A stretch of DNA of 64,000 nt, from assembly GCA_919901855.1 (NCBI GenBank), contig CAKKQC010000030.1, positions 21,212 to 85,211 of the forward strand, read 5' to 3'. Under the pieces are notes generated by a model. That model searched no databases. It worked only from the letters and a program-made list of their open reading frames with translations, and was not told the origin of the DNA. Numbering within the stretch: position 1 is the stretch's first letter; every line of letters begins with the position of its first letter. The translations under genes were made by a program, and so were the position numbers. This DNA comes from a bacterium. GTDB taxonomy: Bacteria > Oederibacteriota > CAKKQC01. Positions 51,103 to 59,406 of the stretch are shown piece by piece.

Positions 51103-51582
51103 CTGACGGGGTCGCGGGTCATCGACATCCTCGCCATCGTCTCGGCCGAGCACGCGGTCCTCAACGTCCTCGTGGACTGGATCGCGTTCCGGTCCATCGG
51201 CTCCGCCCCCCGGAACCCGGACCAGCCGTGGGACGCCTGGGACCTGACGCGGCACGCGATCGAGTCGCACTCCCGGCTCGAGGAGGACCTCCTCCTCCCC
51301 GCGCTGGAGTCCCGGCTCACGGGCGCCGCCCAGCCGGCCGTCTCCTTCACGCACGAGGAGCACCGCAGGATCGCGGAGCTGTTCGGGAACGCGGCCCGCG
51401 GGCGCGCCCCGGAACCCGCTGCCATCGCGGAGACCGTCGCCCTCCTGCGGAGCCACTTTCGGCACGAGGAGGAGACGTTGTTCCCCCTCGTGCGAAAGGC
51501 CCTCACCCCCGGCCACCTCGAGCAGCTCGGCCGGGCGTGGACCGAGGCGCGGGAGTTCCGGCCGGCTGTCGCTCAGCCCTGA
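51103..51582 (+). CDS. Hemerythrin/HHE-domain protein
   Basis: About 159 aa. The HHE four-helix pattern is complete: AEHAVLNVLVDWIAFR, AIESHSRLEEDLLLPALESR, THEEHRRIAELFGNAA and LLRSHFRHEEETLFPLVRKA, with the His and Glu ligands of a di-iron site. The first helix lies upstream of the only good start (GTG 51172). To include it, translation must begin at the CTG at 51103, or some other rare codon, 1 bp after the HPr stop. The reading frame has no ATG, GTG or TTG there. Likely role: oxygen or nitric-oxide sensing, or iron handling. Its 3-prime end overlaps the converging histidine kinase gene by 10 bp. Confidence 0.8.
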   Translation: MTGSRVIDILAIVSAEHAVLNVLVDWIAFRSIGSAPRNPDQPWDAWDLTRHAIESHSRLEEDLLLPALESRLTGAAQPAVSFTHEEHRRIAELFGNAARGRAPEPAAIAETVALLRSHFRHEEETLFPLVRKALTPGHLEQLGRAWTEAREFRPAVAQP

Positions 51583-53594
51583 GCGGCGGCCATCACGCGG
51601 TTGATCGCCTCGCGCAGGGCGGCCAGGCTGAACGGCTTCGGCAGCGAGTAGTCCGCGGGCGCCCGCCCGGTGTCCACGACTCCCGCGGGCGACGCGATTC
51701 CCGAAACCATGATCACGGGACAGGTGGGCCGCAGCCGCTTCACCGCGTCCGCCAGCTCGTCGCCGGACATCCCGGGCATCACGCGGTCCGTGATCACGAG
51801 GTCGAACCGCCGGGCCCGGAACGCGTCGAGCGCGGCCACCCCGTCGGCCGCCGACGTCACCCGGTGCCCGTCGCGCTTCAGCAGCCCCGACAGGAGCCGC
51901 ACGATCCGCGGCTCGTCGTCGGCCACGAGGATCCGGAGCGGAGCCTTCCAGGGACCCGCCACCGCGGGCTTCGCGATCCGCCCCGCGACCGATCCGAGCG
52001 GGAGCCGGACGAAGAACGCCGTCCCCCGGCCGGGCGCGCTCTCGACCCGGACCGACCCGCCGCGCCGGTGCAGGATCGCGGCCACCATCGGCAGCCCGAG
52101 CCCCGACCCCCCCTTGCCCTTGGTGGTGAAGAAGGGCTCGAAACACCGCCGGCGCACCTCCTCCGTCATCCCCACCCCGTCGTCGCGCACCTCGATCACG
52201 CACTCGGTCTTCTCCTCCCGGGTCCTGATCGTGACGGTGCCGCCGTGCGGCAGGGCGTCCACGGCATTCATGATGAGGTTCAGGAGCATCTCCCGGATCT
52301 CGTCGGGGTTGCACAGGACCGGCCGGACCGTCCCTGGCTCCGCCACCACCCCGACGGCCCGGCCCTCCGCCCCCGCCCGGCTCCGCCACATCGGCCGGGT
52401 CAGGACGATGGAATCCTGCACCAGCCGGTTGACATCGCACGGCTCCACGGGCTTCTCGCCTCCCGAGGACGAGTAGAACGTCCGGAGGCGCCCGACCATC
52501 TGGGCCGCGTCCTGCGCCGACTGCCGGATGGTCCGGAGGTAGTCCAGGGTCTCCCGCCGGTTCTTGAGCGTCTCCGGCCACTCGAGCAGGGTCTCCGTGA
52601 ACCCCAGGATGGGCGCCAGCGCGTTGTTGAAGTCGTGCGCGATCCCGCTCGCCATCTCGCCCATGGCGCGCAGCCGGGCCTGCTCGACCATCTTGTTCTG
52701 CACGCCCGTAAGCCGCTCCATGGCGTTCCGGAGCTGGAGCATGGACTCCGTCCGTTCCAGGTCCACGCGGTTGAGCCAGAGCGCGCCGATCCGGATCGCG
52801 GCCACGATGACCACCGACCCCACCATGACCATGAGCGAGATGCCGTACGCGCTGTTGTAGAGCCCCCGGTCCTGGCCCGCGTCGGCGATCCAGCCGAGCA
52901 GGAACAGCACGCAGATCATGGACGGGGACAGCCACCGCAGGAGGACGCCCCCGGGCCCCGCGCTCGCGAAGACGGCCACGAACCCGCGCGACGGCCGGGA
53001 CAGGAGAATCGCCCCGGCCAGGCACTGGAACGCGATCGTGCCGGGCAGGGCCATGTCCGTGAACTTGCCGAACGAGTAGAAGTCGTAGGCGCCGAGCATG
53101 TACCCGGTGAAGCTCCGGAACGCCACCATGAAGGAGGCCAGGGCGAACCACTGGGCCGCGACGACCAGCCGCGCGAACGGGAGCAGCCCGAGCGAGACGC
53201 TCGCCAGGAGCAGGCAGAGCATGCCGCCCATCGCGGGCCGCCCGGGAATGTTCGTCCCGGCCTCTCCCGCCGGCTCGTTGATCAGGAGCTGGTCCATCCC
53301 GAGGTTCCACCCACCGATATCCTGGCTCATCGTCGCCACGCTCGCGACGAAGACGAAGGCCACGCACACGGCGTACACGACCCGCGCCCGCCGGCGCCTG
53401 GCGAGGAGGCGGAACAGCCGGAGCGCGGACCCGGCCGCGAGCAGGCCGACCGCGATGTTGACCTTCATGGACACGGCGTCCGGGACGAAGGTCTTGAGCA
53501 GGGGGATGCGGAAGAACCAGCCGGCCAGCACCACGATCGGGATCACGATCGCCACCGCGGCGAGCAGGCGCTGCAGGGCGGGCAGCCGGTTCAT
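51573..53594 (-). CDS. Hybrid sensor histidine kinase / response regulator
   Basis: 673 aa. About eight N-terminal hydrophobic segments (1-275), then a short linker helix, the H-box GEMASGIAHDFNNALAPILG (His320), the N-box LLNLIMNAVDAL (Asn443), G1 DDGVGM (471-476), the F-box CFEPFFTTKGKGGSGLGLPM, and a C-terminal receiver domain (LRILVADDEPRIVRLL, phospho-acceptor Asp603 in LVITDRVMPGM). The membrane part is probably a sensor. No separate output gene follows, so phosphotransfer to an unlinked partner is expected. The gene stands alone, opposite the hemerythrin gene. Confidence 0.93.
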   Translation of the reverse strand: MNRLPALQRLLAAVAIVIPIVVLAGWFFRIPLLKTFVPDAVSMKVNIAVGLLAAGSALRLFRLLARRRRARVVYAVCVAFVFVASVATMSQDIGGWNLGMDQLLINEPAGEAGTNIPGRPAMGGMLCLLLASVSLGLLPFARLVVAAQWFALASFMVAFRSFTGYMLGAYDFYSFGKFTDMALPGTIAFQCLAGAILLSRPSRGFVAVFASAGPGGVLLRWLSPSMICVLFLLGWIADAGQDRGLYNSAYGISLMVMVGSVVIVAAIRIGALWLNRVDLERTESMLQLRNAMERLTGVQNKMVEQARLRAMGEMASGIAHDFNNALAPILGFTETLLEWPETLKNRRETLDYLRTIRQSAQDAAQMVGRLRTFYSSSGGEKPVEPCDVNRLVQDSIVLTRPMWRSRAGAEGRAVGVVAEPGTVRPVLCNPDEIREMLLNLIMNAVDALPHGGTVTIRTREEKTECVIEVRDDGVGMTEEVRRRCFEPFFTTKGKGGSGLGLPMVAAILHRRGGSVRVESAPGRGTAFFVRLPLGSVAGRIAKPAVAGPWKAPLRILVADDEPRIVRLLSGLLKRDGHRVTSAADGVAALDAFRARRFDLVITDRVMPGMSGDELADAVKRLRPTCPVIMVSGIASPAGVVDTGRAPADYSLPKPFSLAALREAINRVMAAAQG

Positions 53595-53600
53595 TGATAG

Positions 53601-53606
53601 ATTATT
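53601..53606 (-). promoter_or_regulatory. Candidate leaderless -10 box (AATAAT), histidine kinase gene
   Basis: Minus-strand AATAAT ends 6 nt before the ATG at 53594. Confidence 0.4.
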
Positions 53607-53672
53607 GCACGCCCCCCCGCCCCGGCGGGCGTGGTAAGCTGGGCCCAGCTCAACCGATTAGGGAGGTGCCGC

Positions 53673-53909
53673 ATGACCCTGTACCCGAACCGTTCCCAGT
53701 GGATCACGATCTGGCTCACCGCCGCCCTCGTTGCCGCGGCCATCGGCCAGCACGACCGCCGCGCCACCGTGGCCTGCGCGATGGCCGGCGCGCTCCGTGC
53801 CTGGCAGCAGGCGAAGGCCCCCGGCCGGTCCCTCATGTCCCTGGCCGGGAACACGCTCCTCACGGTCGTGATCCTCGTCCTCGCCTGGGGTCTCGCGCAC
53901 CCCAAGTAG
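53673..53909 (+). CDS. Small two-helix membrane protein
   Basis: 78 aa. GGAGG lies 6 nt before the ATG at 53673, which fixes the start. The first hydrophobic stretch is QWITIWLTAALVAAAIG (~9-25), then a basic central part (QHDRRATVACAMAGALRAWQ) and a second segment (GNTLLTVVILVLAWGLA, ~59-75). It resembles no family I can name. It is a solitary gene between the histidine kinase and the lipoprotein pair. Confidence 0.6.
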   Translation: MTLYPNRSQWITIWLTAALVAAAIGQHDRRATVACAMAGALRAWQQAKAPGRSLMSLAGNTLLTVVILVLAWGLAHPK

Positions 53910-53962
53910 GGGACGCGCCCCTGATCCTCTTCGCGGCGGGAGCCCCGCCGCGAATCGGTATC

Positions 53963-54457
53963 TCACCGACTGACGAGCTCGGGATGGGGCAGGGACCCGG
54001 TGGTCATGTAGGCGGCCAGCATCTTGGCGTTCAGGACGCGTCGACTCGGCCCGTCGCCTCCATACGCTCCCCACAGGCACCGGTCGTTTCCCAGGCAGCG
54101 AACCACGATGTGCACGCGCCCGCCCGCCGGAGTCCGGGTCACGGAGTAACCGTACTCGAGGCGGCCCGTCGGGCTGTTCGTCTCGATCGCGTCGTCCGTC
54201 GCCGTCCGGATGTTCATCGAACTGTGCTGCGCCAGGAAGGTGTGCACGCGGGCCCAGATCGCGGGGACGGCCGCCTGCTCCACGTCGAACTCCTCCGGCT
54301 GGCCGGCCATCAGCTCGCTCACATACACCAATTGGGCGTCCGAGTAGTCCTCGCGATGGGCGTTCAGCGCGCACCCGCTCAGGCAGGCGCAACCGATCAA
54401 GGCTCCCGCGGTCCACGCGCCCCACAGCCGGTCCATCGGCGCCCGGAAGACCTTCAC
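53963..54457 (-). CDS. Hypothetical lipoprotein
   Basis: 164 aa from the GTG at 54457 (GTGA overlap with the upstream gene). The N-terminus has a signal and lipobox: AGALIGCACLSGCALNAHRE, with L-S-G-C the usual cleavage site. The mature part reads AQLVYVSELMAGQPEEFDVE and EYGYSVTRTPAGGRVHIVVR, with a late Cys pair (VRCLGNDRCLWG). No catalytic motif. The upstream gene encodes a Planctomycetota-type protein of unknown function. Their overlap implies a shared role, probably at the envelope. Confidence 0.65.
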   Translation of the reverse strand: MKVFRAPMDRLWGAWTAGALIGCACLSGCALNAHREDYSDAQLVYVSELMAGQPEEFDVEQAAVPAIWARVHTFLAQHSSMNIRTATDDAIETNSPTGRLEYGYSVTRTPAGGRVHIVVRCLGNDRCLWGAYGGDGPSRRVLNAKMLAAYMTTGSLPHPELVSR

Positions 54458-55008
54458 GGCGCCACCGTTGCCGGCGGGTTCGGAAAGAAGTGCCGGACGA
54501 TGTCCGCGCAGTGGCGCAGTTCGACCGCGTGGGCGGTCTCGCGAATGGTCACGGCGGCGAAGGCCGCGGCGGCCCGGGTCGCCTCGGTAGCGGCGGCCCT
54601 GGCATTGAGGTCGGGAAAGCTCTCGGTGGCCGTATAAGCCGCGGAGGCGGCGGCCGCCGCGACGACGCCGTGGATCGCGGCCGCAGACCCGGAGGCGGCT
54701 CCCCGGGGCACTTCGGCGTCGGCCCGGAGGGGCGGGAGGCCGGCGGCGAAAGCTTCGGCGTCCCTGGCGGCGCGCCGGACCTGGTCCAGCGATCCGCCGA
54801 TCTCCTTCGCCCATCGCTCGGCCGCTTCTATCGCGATCCGCGGCCGGTCCTCGTGCGTCGGCACGTGCTGGAGGCTCCGCCGCGCGCATGCGCAGGCGGC
54901 GAGCACCAGCCGGCGGCGTTCATCGCTCCCCGCCGGCCCGATCGCCTTTCCCAGCAGGCTGAGCATCAGCGCGCCATCCTCGCACGCGGTCCATTCCTCC
55001 CGCGTCAT
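54454..55008 (-). CDS. Conserved hypothetical protein with MTxxEW N-terminus (Gemmata-type)
   Basis: 184 aa from the ATG at 55008, with GGGGGA 3 nt upstream (the ATG at 55020 is an alternative). MTREEWTACEDGALMLSLLG, then RLVLAACACARRSLQHVP and RIAIEAAERWAKEIGG repeat the N-terminal pattern MTExEWxxCxDPxxML...RKxRLFACAC...AxExAERYADG, which I know mainly from Gemmataceae and related Planctomycetota. An Ala-rich helical part follows (AAAIHGVVAAAAASAAYTAT). Function unknown. Coupled to the downstream lipoprotein gene. Confidence 0.65.
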   Translation of the reverse strand: MTREEWTACEDGALMLSLLGKAIGPAGSDERRRLVLAACACARRSLQHVPTHEDRPRIAIEAAERWAKEIGGSLDQVRRAARDAEAFAAGLPPLRADAEVPRGAASGSAAAIHGVVAAAAASAAYTATESFPDLNARAAATEATRAAAAFAAVTIRETAHAVELRHCADIVRHFFPNPPATVAP

Positions 55009-55223
55009 GCTTCCCCCCATCGCCCGGCCAACCCCTCTCGGTGGTCCCAGGACGCTTCCCTCCGAAGTGCCCTCAGGTCATCCGCATGCCCGCCCGACCC
55101 CCTCCCCGAGATCGACGAACCATGGCCTGCGCACCGTCATCCTCAAGCATACTCAGGGCCCGGACCAGCGCCATGATCCGGGTCACCGAGGGGGATCAAC
55201 CGGCCTGCGAGACTTGGGAGGCG

Positions 55224-55676
55224 TCAGTCGCGGTCGCGCCCCTTGCCCTTCCCGCCCATCATCTCCTTCATGTGCTTCGCCATCGCCAGCGTGACCTTCG
55301 CCCGCTGGACCGGCGTGAGGACGGCTTCCTTCCGGCCCTGGAAGTCCATGCGGTTCCTCATGATCTGGTCCCGCGTCGCCTTGATCTGATCGAGCTTCGC
55401 CGTGAGCTGCCCGTCCGGCGCCTTCCCGTCCACGAGGCCCTTGAGCTCCTTGAGCTGCGTGCCGAGCGTCTCCCAGAGCGGCTTCTGCGTCGCCATCTGC
55501 TCCTCGTTGATCGTCTTGAGCTTCGCCTTCTGGTCGGGCGTGAGCTGGAGCGCCTTCCCCATCTTCCCGCCCATCCAGTCGCCGGCGCCTTCGCCTCCGT
55601 CGCCGTCGGCACGAGCCATCGGCGCCAGCAGAACCGCCGCCGCCATCGCCGCCATCATCCATCGCGTCTTGGTCAT
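55224..55676 (-). CDS. Spy/CpxP-like periplasmic protein
   Basis: 150 aa from the ATG at 55676 (AAGGAGG 7 nt upstream; an earlier in-frame start at 55697 is less likely). Signal peptide WMMAAMAAAVLLAPMARA. The mature protein is helical and basic/acidic mixed, with two LTxxQ-type motifs, LQLTPDQKAKLKTIN and EAVLTPVQRAKVTLAMAK, the hallmark of the Spy/CpxP chaperone family. The tail is Lys/Met-rich (HMKEMMGGKGKGRDRD). It probably binds unfolded envelope proteins or metal ions. No CpxAR pair is near. Confidence 0.8.
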   Translation of the reverse strand: MTKTRWMMAAMAAAVLLAPMARADGDGGEGAGDWMGGKMGKALQLTPDQKAKLKTINEEQMATQKPLWETLGTQLKELKGLVDGKAPDGQLTAKLDQIKATRDQIMRNRMDFQGRKEAVLTPVQRAKVTLAMAKHMKEMMGGKGKGRDRD

Positions 55677-55741
55677 CGGTAGGCCTCCTTGATGCACTTT
55701 CCCCCCTCAAACGGCCCCCGCGTCCGGGTATTGGCGGCCCG

Positions 55742-56947
55742 TCAGCCTCGGACCGGCCGCCCCCGGGCCCACAGACAGGCCCCCAGCACCAACAGCCCGA
55801 CGAAGGTAACGGCAGAGAGGTTCAGCCAGACCGTCGACAGGGGATACCGGACGAGCCCGGACGACGAGGGGAAGACGAGGCACGCGAGGATGACGAGGAC
55901 CCACGGGGCACGCCGGCGGAGATCATCCCCGAGCACGGTCAGCGGCACGACCAGGGCGACGAAGTAGTGATACCACGACAGCGGGCCCAATAGGATGGAC
56001 GCCGTCAGCACCGCGGAGCATTCGATCAGGACGGTCTCCCGGTTCCACGCTCCCCGGGGCCGGATGACGACGGCCATCGACACGAGTACCGCCGCCACTG
56101 CCAGTCCCCAGACCACGAGCACGGCCGGATCGCCCGAGGCCCCCAGGTAGCCGCGCGGCAGCGCGGCCGCCCCGAGCCACCGCCCTTGCCCCGCGAACCG
56201 CTCGCTCATGGCCAGCAGGGATTGGTTGGGCCCGTTCATCCCCCAGCCCCAATGCGCCGCCCGGGGCCAGTCCGCGACGAAGTCCAGGAACCGGCGCCAC
56301 CCGAAGACAAGTGCAGGGCTGAGCGAGCATACGCCCGCCACCACCGACGCCGCGATGCCGGCCCGCCACCGCCCCCGCCAGAACAGATACGGAATGAACA
56401 GCCCCGGCAGGACCTTGAGCGCCGCCGCGAACCCCAGCCAAGCGCCCCCGGCCACCTCCCGCCCCTCCGCCAGCCGGCAGATCCCGGCCGTCACGCACGC
56501 CAGGATCACGAGGTTCACCTGGAGGTAGTTGAGGTCGTCGTTGAGGAACACGGCCGTAAGAAGGAGCGGCAGCAGCATCTCCGGTGACGCCAGCGAGAAC
56601 GCGCCCCGCCGCGGCATCAGCCCCAGCGCCTTCCCGTACACGCTCCTGGCCAGCATCCGCATGATGAGGAAGAGGAAGACGAGATTCAGCGCGACCCACC
56701 CCGTCCGCACGACCCTTGGGCCCAGACGCGCCGCCAGCGCCACCGGCGCGCACCACAGCGCGTAGAACGGGGGCCAGGTGTTGCCGCCCTCGCCCAGGTC
56801 CCGGTATATGTGCCCGCCCCGGAGCACGGTTTCCCCCAGCCCGACGTATAGCTGGAAGTCCCCCTCCCGCCGCACCCAGCTCCTCGCCGCCGTGAGGATG
56901 AGCAGGAACCCCATTCCCAGGATGATCCATTCCGCCCGCCGGGTCAT
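55742..56947 (-). CDS. GT87-like (DUF2029) mannosyltransferase-type membrane protein, copy 1
   Basis: 401 aa, about ten membrane segments. GDFQLYVGLGETVLRGGHIY (acidic residue after segment 1), NTWPPFYALWCAPVALAARL, AALKVLPGLFIPYLFWRGRW and NGPNQSLLAMSERFAGQGRW are hallmarks of the GT87/DUF2029 family of polyprenyl-phosphate-mannose-dependent alpha-mannosyltransferases (PimE-like). The segment 56101-56893 has no visible mismatch with copy 2 (58020-58812), while both ends differ. It stands alone downstream of a TAGATT -10 box. Confidence 0.82.
   Translation of the reverse strand: MTRRAEWIILGMGFLLILTAARSWVRREGDFQLYVGLGETVLRGGHIYRDLGEGGNTWPPFYALWCAPVALAARLGPRVVRTGWVALNLVFLFLIMRMLARSVYGKALGLMPRRGAFSLASPEMLLPLLLTAVFLNDDLNYLQVNLVILACVTAGICRLAEGREVAGGAWLGFAAALKVLPGLFIPYLFWRGRWRAGIAASVVAGVCSLSPALVFGWRRFLDFVADWPRAAHWGWGMNGPNQSLLAMSERFAGQGRWLGAAALPRGYLGASGDPAVLVVWGLAVAAVLVSMAVVIRPRGAWNRETVLIECSAVLTASILLGPLSWYHYFVALVVPLTVLGDDLRRRAPWVLVILACLVFPSSSGLVRYPLSTVWLNLSAVTFVGLLVLGACLWARGRPVRG
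56101..56893. repeat. 793-bp block shared by the two GT87 genes, copy 1
   Basis: No mismatch visible against 58020-58812. The flanking parts of the two genes are clearly diverged. Confidence 0.85.
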
Positions 56948-56956
56948 GACGAGATC

Positions 56957-56962
56957 AATCTA
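56957..56962 (-). promoter_or_regulatory. Candidate leaderless -10 box (TAGATT), GT87 copy 1
   Basis: Minus-strand TAGATT ends 9 nt before the ATG at 56947. Confidence 0.45.
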
Positions 56963-57007
56963 GAGGACGGCGACGCCTCCCCGATTGACTGCCACGATCG
57001 CGGGCTT

Positions 57008-57622
57008 TCACCGCACCGTGATGTGAGGATCCCAAGAGACGCCGCACTTCTGCAGTGCCGAATACAACCCCCACCCCAGAATGCCCACGAAAGGCGCGCC
57101 ACCCACCACGAGAAGGTATGCGACGGCAAAACCAAGCGATGCGGTCGAGCCAAGATGGTATTCGAGAGCATCACTCCATATGACTCCGTGCAGAACGCCC
57201 GTTGCCAGACCCACGAAACCCATCATCGCCAACCAACCCACGCGCCTCCCAGCGTACTCTCGTCGACTCAGGTAGGCAGGATGCAGTACCGCCAGGGCTA
57301 AGAGAGCCAGGACAAGGTACGCGGGAGAGCTGAAGAGACCGGCGAATGCGGCAAAGCCCAAGGCCCGACAGATGAGCCACGAAGCGTCCGACAGCGGCAG
57401 ACCGACGCACTTGAACGGAGCAACACAGAGAGGAATGACCACCGGCAGCGCTGCAGTCACTATCAACAGCAGCCATTTCAAGTCCCTCCACTCACTCAGC
57501 CTGCGTCCCCGCAGCGGCGCCCCATTGACGAACCATCTGAGCGCGAAGAGCGCCGCCCAAGCGACCGGGGAAAGCAGAAAGAGGGCCTTTGCCGCGTCGA
57601 AGAGCTGACCCTCAAGTGCCAT
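57008..57622 (-). CDS. Multi-pass membrane protein of unknown function
   Basis: 204 aa, five or six hydrophobic segments: AALFALRWFVNGAPLR is followed by LLLIVTAALPVVIPLC, GLFSSPAYLVLALLALAVLH, GWLAMMGFVGLATGVLHGVI and GFAVAYLLVVGGAPFVGILG. The base composition is clearly lower in GC than the flanking GT87 genes, and codon use differs, so it may be a separate acquisition placed between the two copies. No motif recognised. Confidence 0.65.
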   Translation of the reverse strand: MALEGQLFDAAKALFLLSPVAWAALFALRWFVNGAPLRGRRLSEWRDLKWLLLIVTAALPVVIPLCVAPFKCVGLPLSDASWLICRALGFAAFAGLFSSPAYLVLALLALAVLHPAYLSRREYAGRRVGWLAMMGFVGLATGVLHGVIWSDALEYHLGSTASLGFAVAYLLVVGGAPFVGILGWGLYSALQKCGVSWDPHITVR

Positions 57623-57651
57623 CGAAATCCTGATCCTCTTCGCCGCCGTCG

Positions 57652-58869
57652 TTATCGTCCACGCGAAGAAGGGCTAGAACCCCGGGACCACAGACAGGCC
57701 GCCAGCACTAATAGCCCGGCGAAGGTGACGGCAGAGAGGTTCAGCCAGACCGTCGACAGGGGATACCGGACCAGCCCGGATGACGAGGGAAACACCAGAC
57801 ACGCGAGGATGACGAGGACCCACGGGGCACGCCGGCACAGGGCATCCCCCAGCACGGTCAGCGGCACGACGAGGGCGACGAAGTAGTGATACCAGGACAG
57901 CGGGCCCAGCAGGATGGATGCCGTCAGCACGGCGGAGCACTCGATCAGGGCGGTCTCCCGGTTCCACGCTCCCCGGGGCCGGATGACGACGGCCATCGCC
58001 ACGACCGCGGCCGCCACGACCAGTCCCCAGACCACGAGCACGGCCGGATCGCCCGAGGCCCCCAGGTAGCCGCGCGGCAGCGCGGCCGCCCCGAGCCACC
58101 GCCCTTGCCCCGCGAACCGCTCGCTCATGGCCAGCAGGGATTGGTTGGGCCCGTTCATCCCCCAGCCCCAATGCGCCGCCCGGGGCCAGTCCGCGACGAA
58201 GTCCAGGAACCGGCGCCACCCGAAGACAAGTGCAGGGCTGAGCGAGCATACGCCCGCCACCACCGACGCCGCGATGCCGGCCCGCCACCGCCCCCGCCAG
58301 AACAGATACGGAATGAACAGCCCCGGCAGGACCTTGAGCGCCGCCGCGAACCCCAGCCAAGCGCCCCCGGCCACCTCCCGCCCCTCCGCCAGCCGGCAGA
58401 TCCCGGCCGTCACGCACGCCAGGATCACGAGGTTCACCTGGAGGTAGTTGAGGTCGTCGTTGAGGAACACGGCCGTAAGAAGGAGCGGCAGCAGCATCTC
58501 CGGTGACGCCAGCGAGAACGCGCCCCGCCGCGGCATCAGCCCCAGCGCCTTCCCGTACACGCTCCTGGCCAGCATCCGCATGATGAGGAAGAGGAAGACG
58601 AGATTCAGCGCGACCCACCCCGTCCGCACGACCCTTGGGCCCAGACGCGCCGCCAGCGCCACCGGCGCGCACCACAGCGCGTAGAACGGGGGCCAGGTGT
58701 TGCCGCCCTCGCCCAGGTCCCGGTATATGTGCCCGCCCCGGAGCACGGTTTCCCCCAGCCCGACGTATAGCTGGAAGTCCCCCTCCCGCCGCACCCAGCT
58801 CCTCGCCGCCGTTAGGACGAGCACCAGCCCCACCGAGAGGATGATCCATTGCGTCCATCGGCGATTCAT
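57652..58869 (-). CDS. GT87-like (DUF2029) mannosyltransferase-type membrane protein, copy 2
   Basis: 405 aa. Same architecture as copy 1. The first 22 residues differ (RRWTQWIILSVGLVLVL against RRAEWIILGMGFLLIL), as does the C-terminal part (LAACLWSRGSSPSSRGR). The central 793 bp shows no visible mismatch. Such a pattern, with flanks diverged and the middle homogenised, points to gene conversion rather than a simple recent duplication. The -10 box at 58876-58881 also differs from that of copy 1. Both enzymes may transfer the same sugar in different contexts. Confidence 0.82.
   Translation of the reverse strand: MNRRWTQWIILSVGLVLVLTAARSWVRREGDFQLYVGLGETVLRGGHIYRDLGEGGNTWPPFYALWCAPVALAARLGPRVVRTGWVALNLVFLFLIMRMLARSVYGKALGLMPRRGAFSLASPEMLLPLLLTAVFLNDDLNYLQVNLVILACVTAGICRLAEGREVAGGAWLGFAAALKVLPGLFIPYLFWRGRWRAGIAASVVAGVCSLSPALVFGWRRFLDFVADWPRAAHWGWGMNGPNQSLLAMSERFAGQGRWLGAAALPRGYLGASGDPAVLVVWGLVVAAAVVAMAVVIRPRGAWNRETALIECSAVLTASILLGPLSWYHYFVALVVPLTVLGDALCRRAPWVLVILACLVFPSSSGLVRYPLSTVWLNLSAVTFAGLLVLAACLWSRGSSPSSRGR
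58020..58812. repeat. 793-bp block shared by the two GT87 genes, copy 2
   Basis: Pairs with 56101-56893 (offset 1919). Confidence 0.85.
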
Positions 58870-58875
58870 CCGATC

Positions 58876-58881
58876 AGTCTA
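58876..58881 (-). promoter_or_regulatory. Candidate leaderless -10 box (TAGACT), GT87 copy 2
   Basis: Minus-strand TAGACT ends 6 nt before the ATG at 58869. Confidence 0.5.
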
Positions 58882-59406
58882 CAGAACTGGGGGGACCTGC
58901 GCAGAATCAGCACGCTGGCGGACTTCCCAGGTCGATGAGCATGGCGCATTGGGAACGGGCATGCCGACTAGACGGGCGTCGGCAGCGGGAGCATGGCCGA
59001 GAGGAGCCTGCCCGGCGTCACCTCGAACTGTGGTTATTGGAAACGCCGCAGACATCCAACTCGCAAACCGTTTCCCTTTGCCAGCGCCTCCCAGCACTCC
59101 CTCCAGAAACGATCACCACCACTGCGCTGAGGATCAATGCCGCCAGCAGGCGTAGGGTAAACAGGAACAGCCTGACCTGCACTGAACCGGCCTTCCCCCC
59201 ATCCACGGCATGAACTCTTCCATACCACCATTGCAGTGCAAAGCAGAATACCTCACTCCATCGCAGAGGGTGGCGCGAAGAAGCCGGCAACGGCGCCTAA
59301 GCGGGACAAGTCAGGACATTTCGTCGCGAGCAGGCAGAAGAAGTGAACCGAATGGATCGCTCACAGAGCCGCCGCTGAAGCATCTCAAGGCGATGAGCCA
59401 GGACAG
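58882..59406. other. Gene-poor stretch at the border of the low-GC segment
   Basis: No confident gene. A minus-strand frame 59018-59182 (GTG start) would give a 54-aa peptide with one hydrophobic segment (LFLFTLRLLAALILSAVVVI), but it has no ribosome site and no family match that I can see. Base composition falls towards the restriction-modification genes. This may be the left edge of the acquired segment. Confidence 0.4.

Noticed and set aside
55742-58869. The duplicated GT87 block as an insertion sequence
   Set aside because: No transposase, terminal inverted repeats or target duplication. Both copies are in intact genes of the same family with diverged ends, which fits gene conversion.
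58882-59406. tRNA or small RNA gene in the gene-poor stretch
   Set aside because: No cloverleaf, CCA end or GTTCRANNC loop was found by eye, and no terminator-like hairpin with a T run. The same check over the other intergenic gaps found no tRNA or rRNA.
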